Below, piece after piece: positions 33,446-42,846 of a DNA stretch of 64,000 nt. The first letter of the stretch is position 1. Every line of letters starts with the position of its first letter. Origin of the DNA: Phycisphaerales bacterium (GTDB lineage Bacteria; Planctomycetota; Phycisphaerae; Phycisphaerales; UBA1924); assembly GCA_022072615.1 (NCBI GenBank), contig JAJVHS010000014.1, forward strand, positions 1 through 64,000, written 5' to 3'. The notes under the pieces were generated by a model. It ran no database searches, was not told where the DNA came from, and saw only the letters and a list, made by a program, of their open reading frames with translations. A program made the position numbers and the translations under genes.

Positions 33446-34771
33446 GTGTGGAAGTGGTTCCTGGGAGTCTTCATCGTTCTGGTGGCGCTCTGCGGCGGCG
33501 GCGCATACTGGATGTACTCGTCCGGTACGTTCGAGGAGCTGCGCTCCAAGTTCATGCCCGGCGCCAAGCCCGTGACCGTCCGGGTCGAGAAGGTCATCAA
33601 GGGTGACCTCGTGCGCACCGTCAGCGCCCCCGGGCTGACCGAGCCCAAGACCAAGGTCGCCATCAGCGCGCAGGTCTCGGCCAGGATCATCGCTCTCCCC
33701 TTCCGCGAAGGTCAGGACGTGAAGAAGGACGACGTGCTCGTCCGCCTCGACGCTCGCGACCTAGCCGCCAACCTGGAGTCGGCCAAGGCCCAGCTCAAGA
33801 GCGAAGAGGCCCGGCTCGAGGGCGCCAAGGCGTCGCTCGTCAGCGCCGAGGCCGAGCTCGTCCGCCGGCGCAACCTGTACGAGACCAAGGACATCAGCAA
33901 GGCCGAGCTCGACACCGCCGAGGAGCAGTACCTCCGGGCCGAATCCAACAAGAACATGGCCCAGTTCGCGATCGACATCGCCCGGGCCAACATCCAGCGG
34001 GCCGAGAAGGACCTCGACAACGCGGTGATCAAGGCGCCCTTCGACGGAACGATCGTCAAGCTCAACGCCGAGGTTGGGGAGCTCGTGGTCGTCGGCACCC
34101 TCAACAACGCCGCGTCGGTCATCATGGAGATGGCCGACCTGTCCGTCATGCTCATCAAGGCCAAGGTCGACGAGGCCAACGTGGCGCCGGTCCAGCCCGG
34201 CCAGTCCGCGAGGGTGTTCTTCAACGCCTTCGACGAGGAGAAGTTCGAGGCCACCGTCGAGCGCGTACGCCTCCAGCGCCAGCAGGCCAACGACGGAACC
34301 TCCTACTTCGAGACCGAGCTTCTCGTCCACGTCCCCGCCGGTCGGCGGCTCATGTGGGGCCTGACCGCCAACTGCGAAATCGAAGTCGAACGAATCCGCG
34401 ACGCGATCAAGATCCCCAGCCAGGCGATCCTCGACCGCCCGGTCGACGAGCTTCCCGCCGCGATCCGCGACAACAACCCCAACGTGGACAAGAACAAGAA
34501 ATTCGCCCGGGTCGTGTACGCGATGAAGGACGGCAAGGCCCAGACCATCCCGGTGTCCATCGGGCCCAGCGACCTCACGCACACCGTCATCCTTTCGGGG
34601 CTCGAGCCCGGCCAGGAGATCGTCACCGGGCCCTTCAAGCAACTCACCGGCCTGAAGGAGGGCCAGGTGATCGAGGACGAGGCCAAGGTGAAGCCGTCCG
34701 TCTCGCCCGGCCAGCCCGCACCCGCGCCCGCCACCGCGGAGGCGAAGACCACCAGCGGCGGTTCGAGTTGA
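33446..34771 (+). CDS. MacA-like periplasmic adaptor of tripartite efflux system
   Basis: The 441-residue protein has an N-terminal membrane helix (about 4-25), a lipoyl-like half ([16 protein letters not shown]), a long coiled-coil hairpin (about 105-190, rich in Ala, Glu, Lys and Arg), the second lipoyl half ([10 protein letters not shown]), and a beta-barrel domain with [11 protein letters not shown] Pro/Ala-rich tail ends it. Adaptors of this kind link an inner-membrane pump to a TolC-type channel. GTG start, with AGGAG about 9 nt upstream. First of four genes in a single operon. Confidence 0.92.
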   Translation: MWKWFLGVFIVLVALCGGGAYWMYSSGTFEELRSKFMPGAKPVTVRVEKVIKGDLVRTVSAPGLTEPKTKVAISAQVSARIIALPFREGQDVKKDDVLVRLDARDLAANLESAKAQLKSEEARLEGAKASLVSAEAELVRRRNLYETKDISKAELDTAEEQYLRAESNKNMAQFAIDIARANIQRAEKDLDNAVIKAPFDGTIVKLNAEVGELVVVGTLNNAASVIMEMADLSVMLIKAKVDEANVAPVQPGQSARVFFNAFDEEKFEATVERVRLQRQQANDGTSYFETELLVHVPAGRRLMWGLTANCEIEVERIRDAIKIPSQAILDRPVDELPAAIRDNNPNVDKNKKFARVVYAMKDGKAQTIPVSIGPSDLTHTVILSGLEPGQEIVTGPFKQLTGLKEGQVIEDEAKVKPSVSPGQPAPAPATAEAKTTSGGSS

Positions 34772-34794
34772 GCGTTTCTCGTCTTCAGCCAGCG

Positions 34795-35688
34795 ATGCGA
34801 GCGAACCCCTCCATCCTCAATGGCGCCGCCGCCGGGCCCGACGCCCCGGCCGGTCGCGAGTCTGTCATCCGCATCCGCGGGCTGACCAAGGTCTACCGCA
34901 TCGGGACGGAGAAGGTGTACGCGCTGCGCGGGGTCGACATGGACATCCGGCGCAACGAGTACGTCGCGATCATGGGCGCCTCGGGGTCGGGCAAGAGCAC
35001 GCTCATGAACATCCTGGGCTGCCTCGACCGCGCGACCAGCGGCACCTACGAGCTCAACGGCAAGCCCACCCAGCGGATGGGGGCCACGCAATTGGCCAAG
35101 ATCCGTAACGAGGAGATCGGGTTCGTCTTCCAGTCCTTCGAACTCCTCCCGAGGCTGAACGCGATCGAGAACGTCGCGATGCCCCTGCTGTACTCGCCCA
35201 AGTACTGGCTCGGCGCCGCCAAGCGTGCCCGCCACGCCCTCGACCGCGTCGGCCTGGGCAACCGCATGCGCCACCGGCCCAACCAGTTATCGGGCGGCCA
35301 GCGCCAGCGCGTCGCGATCGCCAGGGCGCTGGTGGGATCGCCCAGCATCCTCCTCGCCGACGAGCCGACCGGCAACCTCGACAGCAAGACCAGCGAGGAG
35401 ATCATCGAGCTGTTCAAGCAGCTTCACCGCGAGGGCCAGACGATCGTGATCGTCACCCACGAAGAGGACATCGCGGGCCATGCCCTGCGCATCGTCCGGC
35501 TCAGGGACGGCAAGATCGTCTCGGACTTCCCGACCGACAAGGACCCGATCCACCAGGCCTACCTGCAGCGGGCCGCCGAAACCGCCGTGTCGCTCGCGGC
35601 CCACGCGCCGCACGGGACCGATGTGCCCCACGATCCGGCGCCGTCAGCGCCCGTCGCGGCGGCCGCCGCCCGGGAGGATGAACCGTGA
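34795..35688 (+). CDS. MacB-type ABC transporter ATPase
   Basis: The 297-residue ATPase has Walker [10 protein letters not shown] at about 63-71, signature L-S-G-G-Q-R-Q-R near 164, Walker [13 protein letters not shown] near 184 and the switch His (V-T-H-E-E-D). Such ATPases belong to the MacB/LolD group, driving peptides, lipoproteins or antibiotics out. An extra 60-residue Ala/Pro/His C-terminal tail follows the normal end. The stop overlaps the next gene's start (GTGA, 4 bp), which marks ATPase and permease as coupled. Confidence 0.92.
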   Translation: MRANPSILNGAAAGPDAPAGRESVIRIRGLTKVYRIGTEKVYALRGVDMDIRRNEYVAIMGASGSGKSTLMNILGCLDRATSGTYELNGKPTQRMGATQLAKIRNEEIGFVFQSFELLPRLNAIENVAMPLLYSPKYWLGAAKRARHALDRVGLGNRMRHRPNQLSGGQRQRVAIARALVGSPSILLADEPTGNLDSKTSEEIIELFKQLHREGQTIVIVTHEEDIAGHALRIVRLRDGKIVSDFPTDKDPIHQAYLQRAAETAVSLAAHAPHGTDVPHDPAPSAPVAAAAAREDEP

Positions 35689-36917
35689 TCATCTTCCGAA
35701 TCCTGTTCCAGACCGTCGTGCTCGCGCTGGGCCAGATCTGGGCGAACAAGTTCCGAGCCGTCCTGACCACGCTGGGCATCATCATCGGCGTGGCCGCGGT
35801 GGTGACGGTGGTCGCGGCGACCAGCGGGCTCGAGAAGTTCGTGCTCAAGGAGTTCGCCTCCATCGGCGCCAACAAGGTCTGGATCTTCCCCCGCATGCCC
35901 GACGGCATGCGCGACCGCTACTCGTGGCGGCAGATCCGGCTTTCCCTCAACGAGGTCAACGGCATGCTCGACCGCTGCCCCTCGCTGGCCCGGCTCACGC
36001 CGGTGATGGAGATGTCGACCTCGGGCCAGGTCGGCGACATCTTCAAGCAGGTGGTGTCGGTCCAGGCGGTCCGCCCGGCGTGGCATCAGATCGAGGAACG
36101 ATCGGTCCTCCAGGGCCGCGAGCTGTCGACCATCGACGACGAGCAGCGCCAGCCGGTGTGCATCATCAACGACAAGGCGATCGCGGAGTTCCAGCTCGAC
36201 ACCAACTGCGTCGGCCAGACCATCCTGCTCGGCGGCCGCGCCTTCAAGATCGTCGGCGTGGTCGAAACCAAGACGGTCTCCCCCATGTTCGGGGGCGACG
36301 AGGCCCGCAGCGAGGTGTTCATCCCGTTCCAGACCGGCCTCATGCTCCGGCCCGAGCCGCGCATGTACGTCATCGCCCAGACCAAGTCTCCCGAGCTCCA
36401 CGAGGACGCCAAGGCCGAGGTGGGGTTCTACCTGCGGCGCATGCGCGGCCTCAAGCCCGACGAGCCCGACACCTTCGGCGTCGAGGCCATCGAACAGATC
36501 ATCTCGGGCTTCAAGAAGGTCGCGGCCGGGCTGAGCGTCTTCCTCGCCGGCATCGTCGCCATCTCGCTGCTGGTCGGCGGCATCGGCATCATGAACATCA
36601 TGCTCGTGTCCGTCAGCGAACGGACCCGCGAGATCGGCCTGCGAAAGGCCGTGGGCGCCAAGCCCGCGATCATCCTCATGCAGTTCCTGGTCGAGGCCGT
36701 CACGCTCTGTCTCATCGGCGGAGCGATCGGGCTGGCCATCGGCTACGGCGCCGTCATCGGCATGAAAATGACCTCGTCACTCTCGGGCGCCACCGTCCCC
36801 CTGTGGGCGATCGCGCTCTCGGTGGGCTTCTCGGCGGGCACGGGGCTGATCTTCGGCATGTTCCCGGCGATCAAGGCCGCTCGCCTTGATCCCATCGAGG
36901 CCCTGCGGCACGAGTGA
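35685..36917 (+). CDS. MacB-type ABC transporter permease
   Basis: The 410-residue protein has an N-terminal membrane helix ([15 protein letters not shown]), a periplasmic MacB_PCD domain of about 200 residues, and three C-terminal FtsX helices with the family motifs [21 protein letters not shown] and R-L-D-P-I-E-A-L-R at the end. In E. coli MacB ATPase and permease are one chain; here they are two. GTG start inside the ATPase stop. Confidence 0.95.
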   Translation: MIIFRILFQTVVLALGQIWANKFRAVLTTLGIIIGVAAVVTVVAATSGLEKFVLKEFASIGANKVWIFPRMPDGMRDRYSWRQIRLSLNEVNGMLDRCPSLARLTPVMEMSTSGQVGDIFKQVVSVQAVRPAWHQIEERSVLQGRELSTIDDEQRQPVCIINDKAIAEFQLDTNCVGQTILLGGRAFKIVGVVETKTVSPMFGGDEARSEVFIPFQTGLMLRPEPRMYVIAQTKSPELHEDAKAEVGFYLRRMRGLKPDEPDTFGVEAIEQIISGFKKVAAGLSVFLAGIVAISLLVGGIGIMNIMLVSVSERTREIGLRKAVGAKPAIILMQFLVEAVTLCLIGGAIGLAIGYGAVIGMKMTSSLSGATVPLWAIALSVGFSAGTGLIFGMFPAIKAARLDPIEALRHE

Positions 36918-36985
36918 CGCGGGTGGGATGACCGGCAACGTTCAATCGCAGCGCCGCCCGGCGCTGCGCGAGGGGACCAGGCAGG

Positions 36986-38713
36986 ATGATCCGAGCACGA
37001 CGCGTCACCGCCGACGCACTCCATCAAGATCGCTCCGCACCCCGCGCCCCAGTGGCCGCCGCGACCCTCGCGGCCGCCCTGCTGACGGTCGCCGGATGCT
37101 CGGACGGCCTCTTCTCCTCGGACCCGGCCTACGGACGGCGCATCAGCGAGGAACGCCTGCGGCGCATCGAGGCCGTCTCGATGGAGACGCTCAAGAAAAC
37201 CGAGCAGACGGCGCCCGAGGCAAACTCGCAGACCATCCGGTCGCGCTTCGAGGGTCTCGAACAGGTGGCGCTGGCGATCCAGGAATGCCGAGCCTCGGCG
37301 CTCGAGCACAACCTCGACCTCAAGGTCGCGGTGGTCAGCCCCGCCATCGCCCAGCAGCAGCTCAGCCGCGAGGAAGCCAAGTTCGAATCGACTTTCGTCA
37401 CCCGCGCGCTGTGGGCCGAGACCGACTCCCCCACGTCCTCCGAGCTCAACAGCGCCCAGTCGCAGTTCGGGCAGATCGAACCCTCGGTCCGCATCCCGCT
37501 GCGCACCGGCGGCACCGCCGCGGTCGCGCTGCCGATGTCACGGGCCAAGAACAACAACCCCTTCACCACGCTCAACCCCGCGTACGAATCCGATCTTGAG
37601 TTCTCGATCAGCCAGCCGCTGCTCCGCGGCGCGGGCACCCGGGCCAACCAGGCGAGCATCCGCATCGCGTCGTACAACGAGCAGGCCGAGGAGGCCCGCA
37701 CAAAGCTCGAGGTCATCCGCCAGCTCGCCGCGGTCGACCGCTCCTACTGGCAGCTCTTCGAGGCCCGCCAGGCGCTCGACGTCACCCAGCAGCAGTACGA
37801 GCTCGCGCTCGCCCAGCTCCAGCGTGCGGAGCGCCGCGTCAACGCGGGCCAGGTCGGCGAGATCGAGGTGACCCGCGCGCAGGCGGGCCTGTCGCAGCGC
37901 CTCGACGGCATCATCCAGGCGCAGAACCTGGTGCTGCAGCGCCAGCGCGAGCTCAAGCGCATCATGAACATGCCCGACCTGCCGATCGAGTCGGTCACGC
38001 TCATCGACACCGCCACCGCGCCCGACCCCGTCGAGTACCAGATCGACCGGCCGCAGCTCACCGCCGCCGCGCTCTCCAACCGCATGGAGCTGCTCGAGCT
38101 CGAGCTGCGCCTCGCCGCCGATGCCGCGACCATCGACTTCGAGCACAACAACGCGCTGCCGCTGTTCACGCTCGATTACACCTACCGCGTCAACGGCCTG
38201 GGCAGCACCTACAAGGAGAGCGTCCGCGTCGCCTCCGAGAACAACTTCGAGGACTGGACGCTGGGGCTCAACGCCGAGATCCCGCTGGGCAACGAGCAGG
38301 CCCGCAGCCGCATCCGCGAGGCCATCCTCCGCCGCATCCAGCGCCTCAGCACCAAGGAAGCCCGCGAGCTCTCCATCCGGCAGGAAGTGCTCGACGCCAT
38401 CGACAACATCGAGCAGAACTGGCAGCGGATCCTGGCCTCGCGGCAGTCGGTGATCCTCAACACCCGCCTGCTCCAGGCCGAGCAGCGGCAGTTCGACGTC
38501 GGCGCTTCCACCAGCACCGACGTGCTCGACGCGGCCACCAATCTCGCCCAGGCGCAGCTCGATGAGATCCGGGCTCTCACCGCGTACCAGATCGCCCAGG
38601 TCGACCTTGCGTTCGCCACCGGCACGCTGCTGGGCGCCGGCAAGATCGACTGGTCGCCCGTGCCCGCGCCCGATGCCGATACGCCCGCGCCCGAAGAAGT
38701 GCTGCCCGAGTAA
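36986..38713 (+). CDS. TolC family outer-membrane efflux protein
   Basis: The 575-residue protein has a signal sequence ending in a lipobox-like V-A-G-C (Cys about 38), so it may be lipid-anchored like OprM. Two repeated halves follow, each with long Ala/Gln/Arg/Glu coiled-coil helices (about 215-290 and 430-520), the TolC fold, and the segments N-L-D-L-K-V-A-V and Q-F-D-V-G-A-S-T-S-T-D-V-L-D. It completes the efflux operon of adaptor, ATPase and permease. The C-terminus is Asp/Pro/Glu-rich. Confidence 0.92.
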   Translation: MIRARRVTADALHQDRSAPRAPVAAATLAAALLTVAGCSDGLFSSDPAYGRRISEERLRRIEAVSMETLKKTEQTAPEANSQTIRSRFEGLEQVALAIQECRASALEHNLDLKVAVVSPAIAQQQLSREEAKFESTFVTRALWAETDSPTSSELNSAQSQFGQIEPSVRIPLRTGGTAAVALPMSRAKNNNPFTTLNPAYESDLEFSISQPLLRGAGTRANQASIRIASYNEQAEEARTKLEVIRQLAAVDRSYWQLFEARQALDVTQQQYELALAQLQRAERRVNAGQVGEIEVTRAQAGLSQRLDGIIQAQNLVLQRQRELKRIMNMPDLPIESVTLIDTATAPDPVEYQIDRPQLTAAALSNRMELLELELRLAADAATIDFEHNNALPLFTLDYTYRVNGLGSTYKESVRVASENNFEDWTLGLNAEIPLGNEQARSRIREAILRRIQRLSTKEARELSIRQEVLDAIDNIEQNWQRILASRQSVILNTRLLQAEQRQFDVGASTSTDVLDAATNLAQAQLDEIRALTAYQIAQVDLAFATGTLLGAGKIDWSPVPAPDADTPAPEEVLPE

Positions 38714-38761
38714 ATGGCCAAAGGGCACATGGCCGAAGGGCAAATGGGCAAATGTCGAAGG
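38714..38761 (+). repeat. 15-bp degenerate tandem repeat downstream of the efflux operon
   Basis: Units begin at 38714, 38729 and 38744, each opening A-T-G-G-[CG]-C and two ending A-G-G-G-C-[AC]. The first two copies differ at two positions. It starts one base past the tolC-like stop and is not coding as far as I can see. Confidence 0.6.
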
Positions 38762-38792
38762 GTGCCACGCCTCGACGCTGAAGTGCCTTAAG

Positions 38793-38832
38793 TGTTCCTT
38801 TGTTCCTTTGTTCGTTTGCTTATTTGCTTATT
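38793..38832 (+). repeat. 8-bp degenerate tandem repeat across the lipB stop
   Basis: Five octamers in a row: TGTTCCTT twice, TGTTCGTT, then TGCTTATT twice. The last copies run into the 3' end of lipB (stop at 38820-38822), so copy-number change would alter the last residues of the protein. The sequence is much more A/T-rich than its surroundings. Confidence 0.75.
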
Positions 38833-39509
38833 TGACCTGCCATCTCTTCCGCGAGCGCGTCCTTGACGGCCCCGAGTGATGGACAGGCCCGCGGCAGCTC
38901 TCTCGCCATGCTCGTGACCGGACGGCCGACGAGCCCGCACGGCACGATCAGCCCGAAGTGGTCCATGTTCGGATCGACATTCAGCGCCAGGCCGTGCATC
39001 GAGATCCACTTGCGCACGCGGACGCCCATCGCGGCGATCTTGGCCATCTGACCACGGGCGGGGGGAAATACTGACTTCACCCACACGCCCGTCGCGGTCG
39101 AGTCCCGCTCGCCCGCGAGCCCGAAGCGCGCGATGGTGCGGATCACGCACTCCTCGAGCAGCCGCATGTACGCGTGCAGCCCCAGCCCCAGCCGGTTCAG
39201 ATCGAGAATCGGGTACGCGACAAGCTGCCCGGGCCCGTGGTACGTGATGTCCCCGCCGCGGTCGGTGTCGGCAACCTCGACGCCGTGACGGGCGAGCAAC
39301 TCGGGCGTCGCGATGAGGTTGCCCGAGGCGGTGGCTCGCTTGCTGACCGTGATGACCGGCGTGTGCTCGACCAGCAGCAGCACGCCGACGGGCGAGCCGT
39401 CGACATCACGCCACGACAGCACCTCGTCGTGCACGCGCTGCTGGACCACGTAGGCCTCCGCGTACGACAGGCGGCCAAGATCACGGGTTGAGACAATTTT
39501 GCGATTCAC
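38820..39509 (-). CDS. lipB: Octanoyl-[acyl carrier protein]:protein N-octanoyltransferase
   Basis: The 229-residue protein has R-G-G-D-I-T-Y-H-G-P-G-Q at 84-95, a catalytic Lys region K-I-A-A-M-G-V-R-V (Lys157), and the active-site cysteine in V-P-C-G-L (Cys191) with downstream P-V-T-S-M. It moves octanoyl groups from acyl carrier protein to lipoyl domains, the first step of lipoate synthesis. The GTG at 39509 is the best start, since 90 upstream in-frame residues show no family similarity. lipA is not in the window. Confidence 0.93.
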   Translation of the reverse strand: MNRKIVSTRDLGRLSYAEAYVVQQRVHDEVLSWRDVDGSPVGVLLLVEHTPVITVSKRATASGNLIATPELLARHGVEVADTDRGGDITYHGPGQLVAYPILDLNRLGLGLHAYMRLLEECVIRTIARFGLAGERDSTATGVWVKSVFPPARGQMAKIAAMGVRVRKWISMHGLALNVDPNMDHFGLIVPCGLVGRPVTSMARELPRACPSLGAVKDALAEEMAGQISK

Positions 39510-39561
39510 GGGCTCATCTCTTGAAGTAGAGTCGGTTCGCGCATCCGCGCAATGACCCGCC

Positions 39562-40524
39562 TCAATCGATCCACTCAGGACAGATCTGTTCCAAGAGCGT
39601 CCGACAGTCATCGTCGTAGCGAGCGAAGCGAACGCACCGATCTCCGAGCATTCCGCGAATGCGGTCCAACGCCTCATCGCGAATCCGATACCTAGAGGCC
39701 GTGACTTCACGCAGAGCATGGCCCACCATCCGGCCGGCAATGGGCTCCGGCACAAGCCGGCGCATGTTTTCTCGCTCAAAACCGAACCCTAAGAACGCGA
39801 CTCTCTGGGATTGAGCGATCCACTCTCGTGCTTTAACAAATGCTGCGGATACAAACTCATCCCCTTCAGCTCGAATGACCTTGATGCCATTCGCAGCTCG
39901 CATGGCGTCACGCACTACCTCGTCGGGACTACCTTCATAGGCAGAAATCAGGGCAGGCTGCTGAGCAAGCCGAGTGAAGTCATAATTCAGTGAACCGTAA
40001 ACGTGAACTATCCAACGTCTCACTTTCTCAAAATCGACTGACACCGATTGCGGACGTCGATCCTGAATGAGACCAACGAGGCCCATCTCGAGCACCATGT
40101 CGTAGTTGAATACGACGAAGCGAAATACACCGTTGAGAAGATCTTCAACCCGATTACGGAGATGATGGCAGAGGGTTTTGATCCAGTTTGCGTTCCACAA
40201 TGCGCCCCGCATCAGCTTATAGTCGAGAGGCAGCAGCTTTGCGGCGATGCACTGCCGGCCAATCAGGACTGTGCCGTCAGACTTATTCTCCAAGAACGCA
40301 TCAATCGACTTGCCGGGGAATCTGCTCAGCTCTGAAACAAACTCGGACATGCGCAGTTCCATCTGCTCCCGCATCATCGGGTCGTCCAGATTCCGGTCAA
40401 ACGGCACTAGCCGGGGAGGCTTAGAGATAATTTCTTCTAGCAGCCCTTCACCGGTCGGATAGTCTGGGCAAACACTCTTGCTCGCACCTGACCCGACGAT
40501 GACCGTTGTCACTTGATCGCTCAA
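39562..40524 (-). CDS. SIR2-like protein, possible antiphage NADase
   Basis: The 320-residue protein opens with V-I-V-G-S-G-A-S, a SIR2-type nucleotide loop at 8-15. F-N-Y-D at 139-142 supplies the catalytic-type Asn and Asp of SIR2-like defence proteins. V-Y-G-S-L-N at 175-180 falls where they have an H-G-S motif, with Tyr in place of the usual His. L-G-F-G-F-E at 245-250 matches their last nucleotide-binding strand. No membrane helix or second effector domain is seen. The start is a TTG with GGGAG 6 nt upstream. G+C is visibly lower (near one half) than in either neighbour, and codon choice is less biased, pointing to recent transfer. It sits 19 bp past rimO, so it may ride on that transcript. 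Related proteins destroy NAD+ on phage infection; activity here is doubtful because of the His change. Confidence 0.65.
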   Translation of the reverse strand: MSDQVTTVIVGSGASKSVCPDYPTGEGLLEEIISKPPRLVPFDRNLDDPMMREQMELRMSEFVSELSRFPGKSIDAFLENKSDGTVLIGRQCIAAKLLPLDYKLMRGALWNANWIKTLCHHLRNRVEDLLNGVFRFVVFNYDMVLEMGLVGLIQDRRPQSVSVDFEKVRRWIVHVYGSLNYDFTRLAQQPALISAYEGSPDEVVRDAMRAANGIKVIRAEGDEFVSAAFVKAREWIAQSQRVAFLGFGFERENMRRLVPEPIAGRMVGHALREVTASRYRIRDEALDRIRGMLGDRCVRFARYDDDCRTLLEQICPEWID

Positions 40525-40543
40525 TACCGACTCCCGATCTGTT

Positions 40544-42229
40544 CTATCGAAGCACCTTCAGCGACACCTGCTTCTCGATCTCCGTCACCGGCCGGGCGAT
40601 GAGGTCATAGCCGTCGCTCGCCACGATCACGCACCTGACCAGTTCCCCGGGCACGAGCTTCTCGCGCGAGTGCACGAACGTCACGCTGTCGACCTGCGGA
40701 GCCTGGAAGTACGTCCGCCCGACGTACAGCTTCCCGCCCTTGCTCACGCCGGCCGTCGCCAGGCCGTCGGTCGAGGTCTGGCCGTCGATGAGGACGTCGA
40801 GCCGCCGGCCCGTCGCCGCCGGGTTCTTCTCGTCGAACTCCGCCGCCGTGTTCGACGCTTTCGCGAAGGCGATCTTCTGCTGCAGCTCCATCACCTCGTT
40901 GCGGCGGCGCTGCTTGACCTCGGGCGGCACGGCCAGCGCCGGGTCATCCTCCATCGTCCCGGCGACCGTCCCATCCTCGTGCGAATACTCGAACACGCCC
41001 ACCGCGTCGAACTTCACCCGGTCGACCAGGCCGAGCAGCTCGCGGTGGTCCTGCTCGGTCTCGCCGGGGAACCCCGAGATGAACGTCGTGCGGATCGCCA
41101 TGCCCGGGACTTTCTCCCGCAGCATGTGCATGAGCTCTTCCTGCTGGCGCGAGCTCACGTTGCGGCGCATCAACCCGAGCACGCGGTCGCTCGCGTGCTG
41201 GAGAGGGATATCCAGGTACGGCAGCAGCCGTCCCCGCTGCACGAGTTCGGCGAACGCGTCCACGATCGCGGGCGTGAAGTTCGACGGGTACGCGTACATC
41301 AGCCGCAGCCAGCCCTTGCAGCCCTCGCCCTCCATCGCGTCCGAGAGGCGCCGGAGCAGCATCGGCAGCCCGGCGGAAATGTCTGCGCCGCCCTTGTCGG
41401 CACGGAGTGCCGACCCACCCAGACCCAGGCCGATGTCATCACCAAAGCTCGTCGTGTCCTGTCCGATGAGCAGCAGCTCGAACGCGCCGTCGGCGATCAG
41501 CTCCCTCGCTTCCTTCACGATCGCGTCGGGATGCTTGCTCCGCATCTTGCCGCGGATGGACGGGATCGTGCAGAACGCGCAGTTCTGGTTGCACCCCTCG
41601 CTGATCCGCAGGTAGGCGTAGTGCCGCGGCGTCAGCCGCAGCCGTGCCGAGTCGTCCTCGAAGTACCCCAGCCCGCGACCGTCCTTGCCGTTCACCGTCA
41701 GGCCCGTCGTCTGCATCCCCCGGGCCTTCGCGGCCGCCAGCGCGTTGCCGGCGATCCAGTACTTCGGGCCCTCGCCGCTGTCGACCCTGGCCCGAGCCGA
41801 CTTCTCGCCGCGCACCGCCTCCACGATCTTGTCGCGGTCGAACACCCCCACCATCGCGTCGATCCCGGGCGCCCAGTCGAGCATCCTGGCTCGGTGACGC
41901 TGCACCAGGCACCCCGCCACCACCACCCGCTTGATCCGACCCTCTTCCTTGGCCCGGATCGCTTCCTTGATCACACCGAGCGATTCGTCCTTCGATGCCT
42001 CGAGAAACCCGCAGGTGTTCACGACCACCGCATCCGCCCCGCAGAAGCTGTCCTCCTCCGCCGGGTCGTAGGACACCGGCACAATGCCGTCCTCCGCCAG
42101 CAATCCGAGCATCTTCTCCGAGTCGACGAGGTTTTTCGGACATCCAAGGCTGATGAACGACACCGACTCCACGCCCTTCGAGCGTGCGGAACCAGGAGCG
42201 GATCGTGTTGGGGTGCGCCGACCGGGCAT
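40544..42229 (-). CDS. rimO: Ribosomal protein S12 methylthiotransferase
   Basis: The 561-residue protein has the UPF0004 cysteines Cys30 (S-L-G-C-P-K-N), Cys73 (N-T-C-G) and Cys107, the radical-SAM triad Cys213-x3-Cys217-x2-Cys220 (C-N-Q-N-C-A-F-C), and a C-terminal TRAM domain with G-E-L-V-R-C-V-I. It methylthiolates Asp89 of ribosomal protein S12. It is longer than E. coli RimO (441) because of an N-terminal extension and insertions around 140-200 and 280. A TAAAGT stands 8 nt before the ATG, without a Shine-Dalgarno. Confidence 0.95.
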   Translation of the reverse strand: MPGRRTPTRSAPGSARSKGVESVSFISLGCPKNLVDSEKMLGLLAEDGIVPVSYDPAEEDSFCGADAVVVNTCGFLEASKDESLGVIKEAIRAKEEGRIKRVVVAGCLVQRHRARMLDWAPGIDAMVGVFDRDKIVEAVRGEKSARARVDSGEGPKYWIAGNALAAAKARGMQTTGLTVNGKDGRGLGYFEDDSARLRLTPRHYAYLRISEGCNQNCAFCTIPSIRGKMRSKHPDAIVKEARELIADGAFELLLIGQDTTSFGDDIGLGLGGSALRADKGGADISAGLPMLLRRLSDAMEGEGCKGWLRLMYAYPSNFTPAIVDAFAELVQRGRLLPYLDIPLQHASDRVLGLMRRNVSSRQQEELMHMLREKVPGMAIRTTFISGFPGETEQDHRELLGLVDRVKFDAVGVFEYSHEDGTVAGTMEDDPALAVPPEVKQRRRNEVMELQQKIAFAKASNTAAEFDEKNPAATGRRLDVLIDGQTSTDGLATAGVSKGGKLYVGRTYFQAPQVDSVTFVHSREKLVPGELVRCVIVASDGYDLIARPVTEIEKQVSLKVLR

Positions 42230-42237
42230 AGAAGAGA

Positions 42238-42243
42238 ACTTTA
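42238..42243 (-). promoter_or_regulatory. -10 element, leaderless type (rimO)
   Basis: TAAAGT on the minus strand ends 8 nt before the ATG at 42229. Confidence 0.5.
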
Positions 42244-42268
42244 GGAAGCCCGCCTCCCCCGCAACGCC

Positions 42269-42739
42269 TCACAGCCGCTTCACCAGGATCAGGCACGGGA
42301 TCCCGGGCCAAAGTCCCGTGACTTCCTCCAGCCTCACAAACCCGACCTTCTCGTAGAAATGCAGCGTCCGGGCGTACCCGGCATTCGGCTTCGACGGGCC
42401 CTGGGTCTTGACCTGCAGGTATTCGACGCCCTGCTCCCGCAACACCCCTTCCACATGCCGCACAAGTGCCGTCCCGACGCCCATCCCATGAAACCGCCGG
42501 TGAACGGCCATGCAAAAGAGGTCGGCGGCCTTGTCAAAGTGGCGTTGCACGGTCACAAAGCCCGCGTCCTGGTCGTCACAAATCGCGAACCACGTTGCAA
42601 GACGACCGGCCGCCGCGACATACGACAAGGTGGCCTGTTCGATCCCGAACCACTCGGGCACTGACCTGAGGATCGGTTCAACCCGTCCGGGGGCCTCGGA
42701 TCGATCGGCGAGCTGAAAACGGACCAGCGGTCGAGTCAT
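42269..42739 (-). CDS. GNAT family N-acetyltransferase
   Basis: The 156-residue protein has the GNAT fold: I-C-D-D-Q-D-A-G-F-V-T-V near 58, the acetyl-CoA loop R-R-F-H-G-M-G-V-G-T-A-L near 82, and Y-A-R-T-L-H-F-Y-E-K-V-G-F near 128. The substrate is unknown. GGGAG stands 8 nt before the ATG at 42739; a longer in-frame reading upstream has no coding character. It precedes rimO on the same strand by 39 bp. Confidence 0.88.
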   Translation of the reverse strand: MTRPLVRFQLADRSEAPGRVEPILRSVPEWFGIEQATLSYVAAAGRLATWFAICDDQDAGFVTVQRHFDKAADLFCMAVHRRFHGMGVGTALVRHVEGVLREQGVEYLQVKTQGPSKPNAGYARTLHFYEKVGFVRLEEVTGLWPGIPCLILVKRL

Positions 42740-42846
42740 GCGCGGCTCCCGCACCACTCCGGGATGTGGTGCGCCGGGCTGTCCGTTTGACCGTGCCGCA
42801 ACGCATTGTCGCCGAGCACACATGCCCGAGCGAGTGGAGTGATGAC

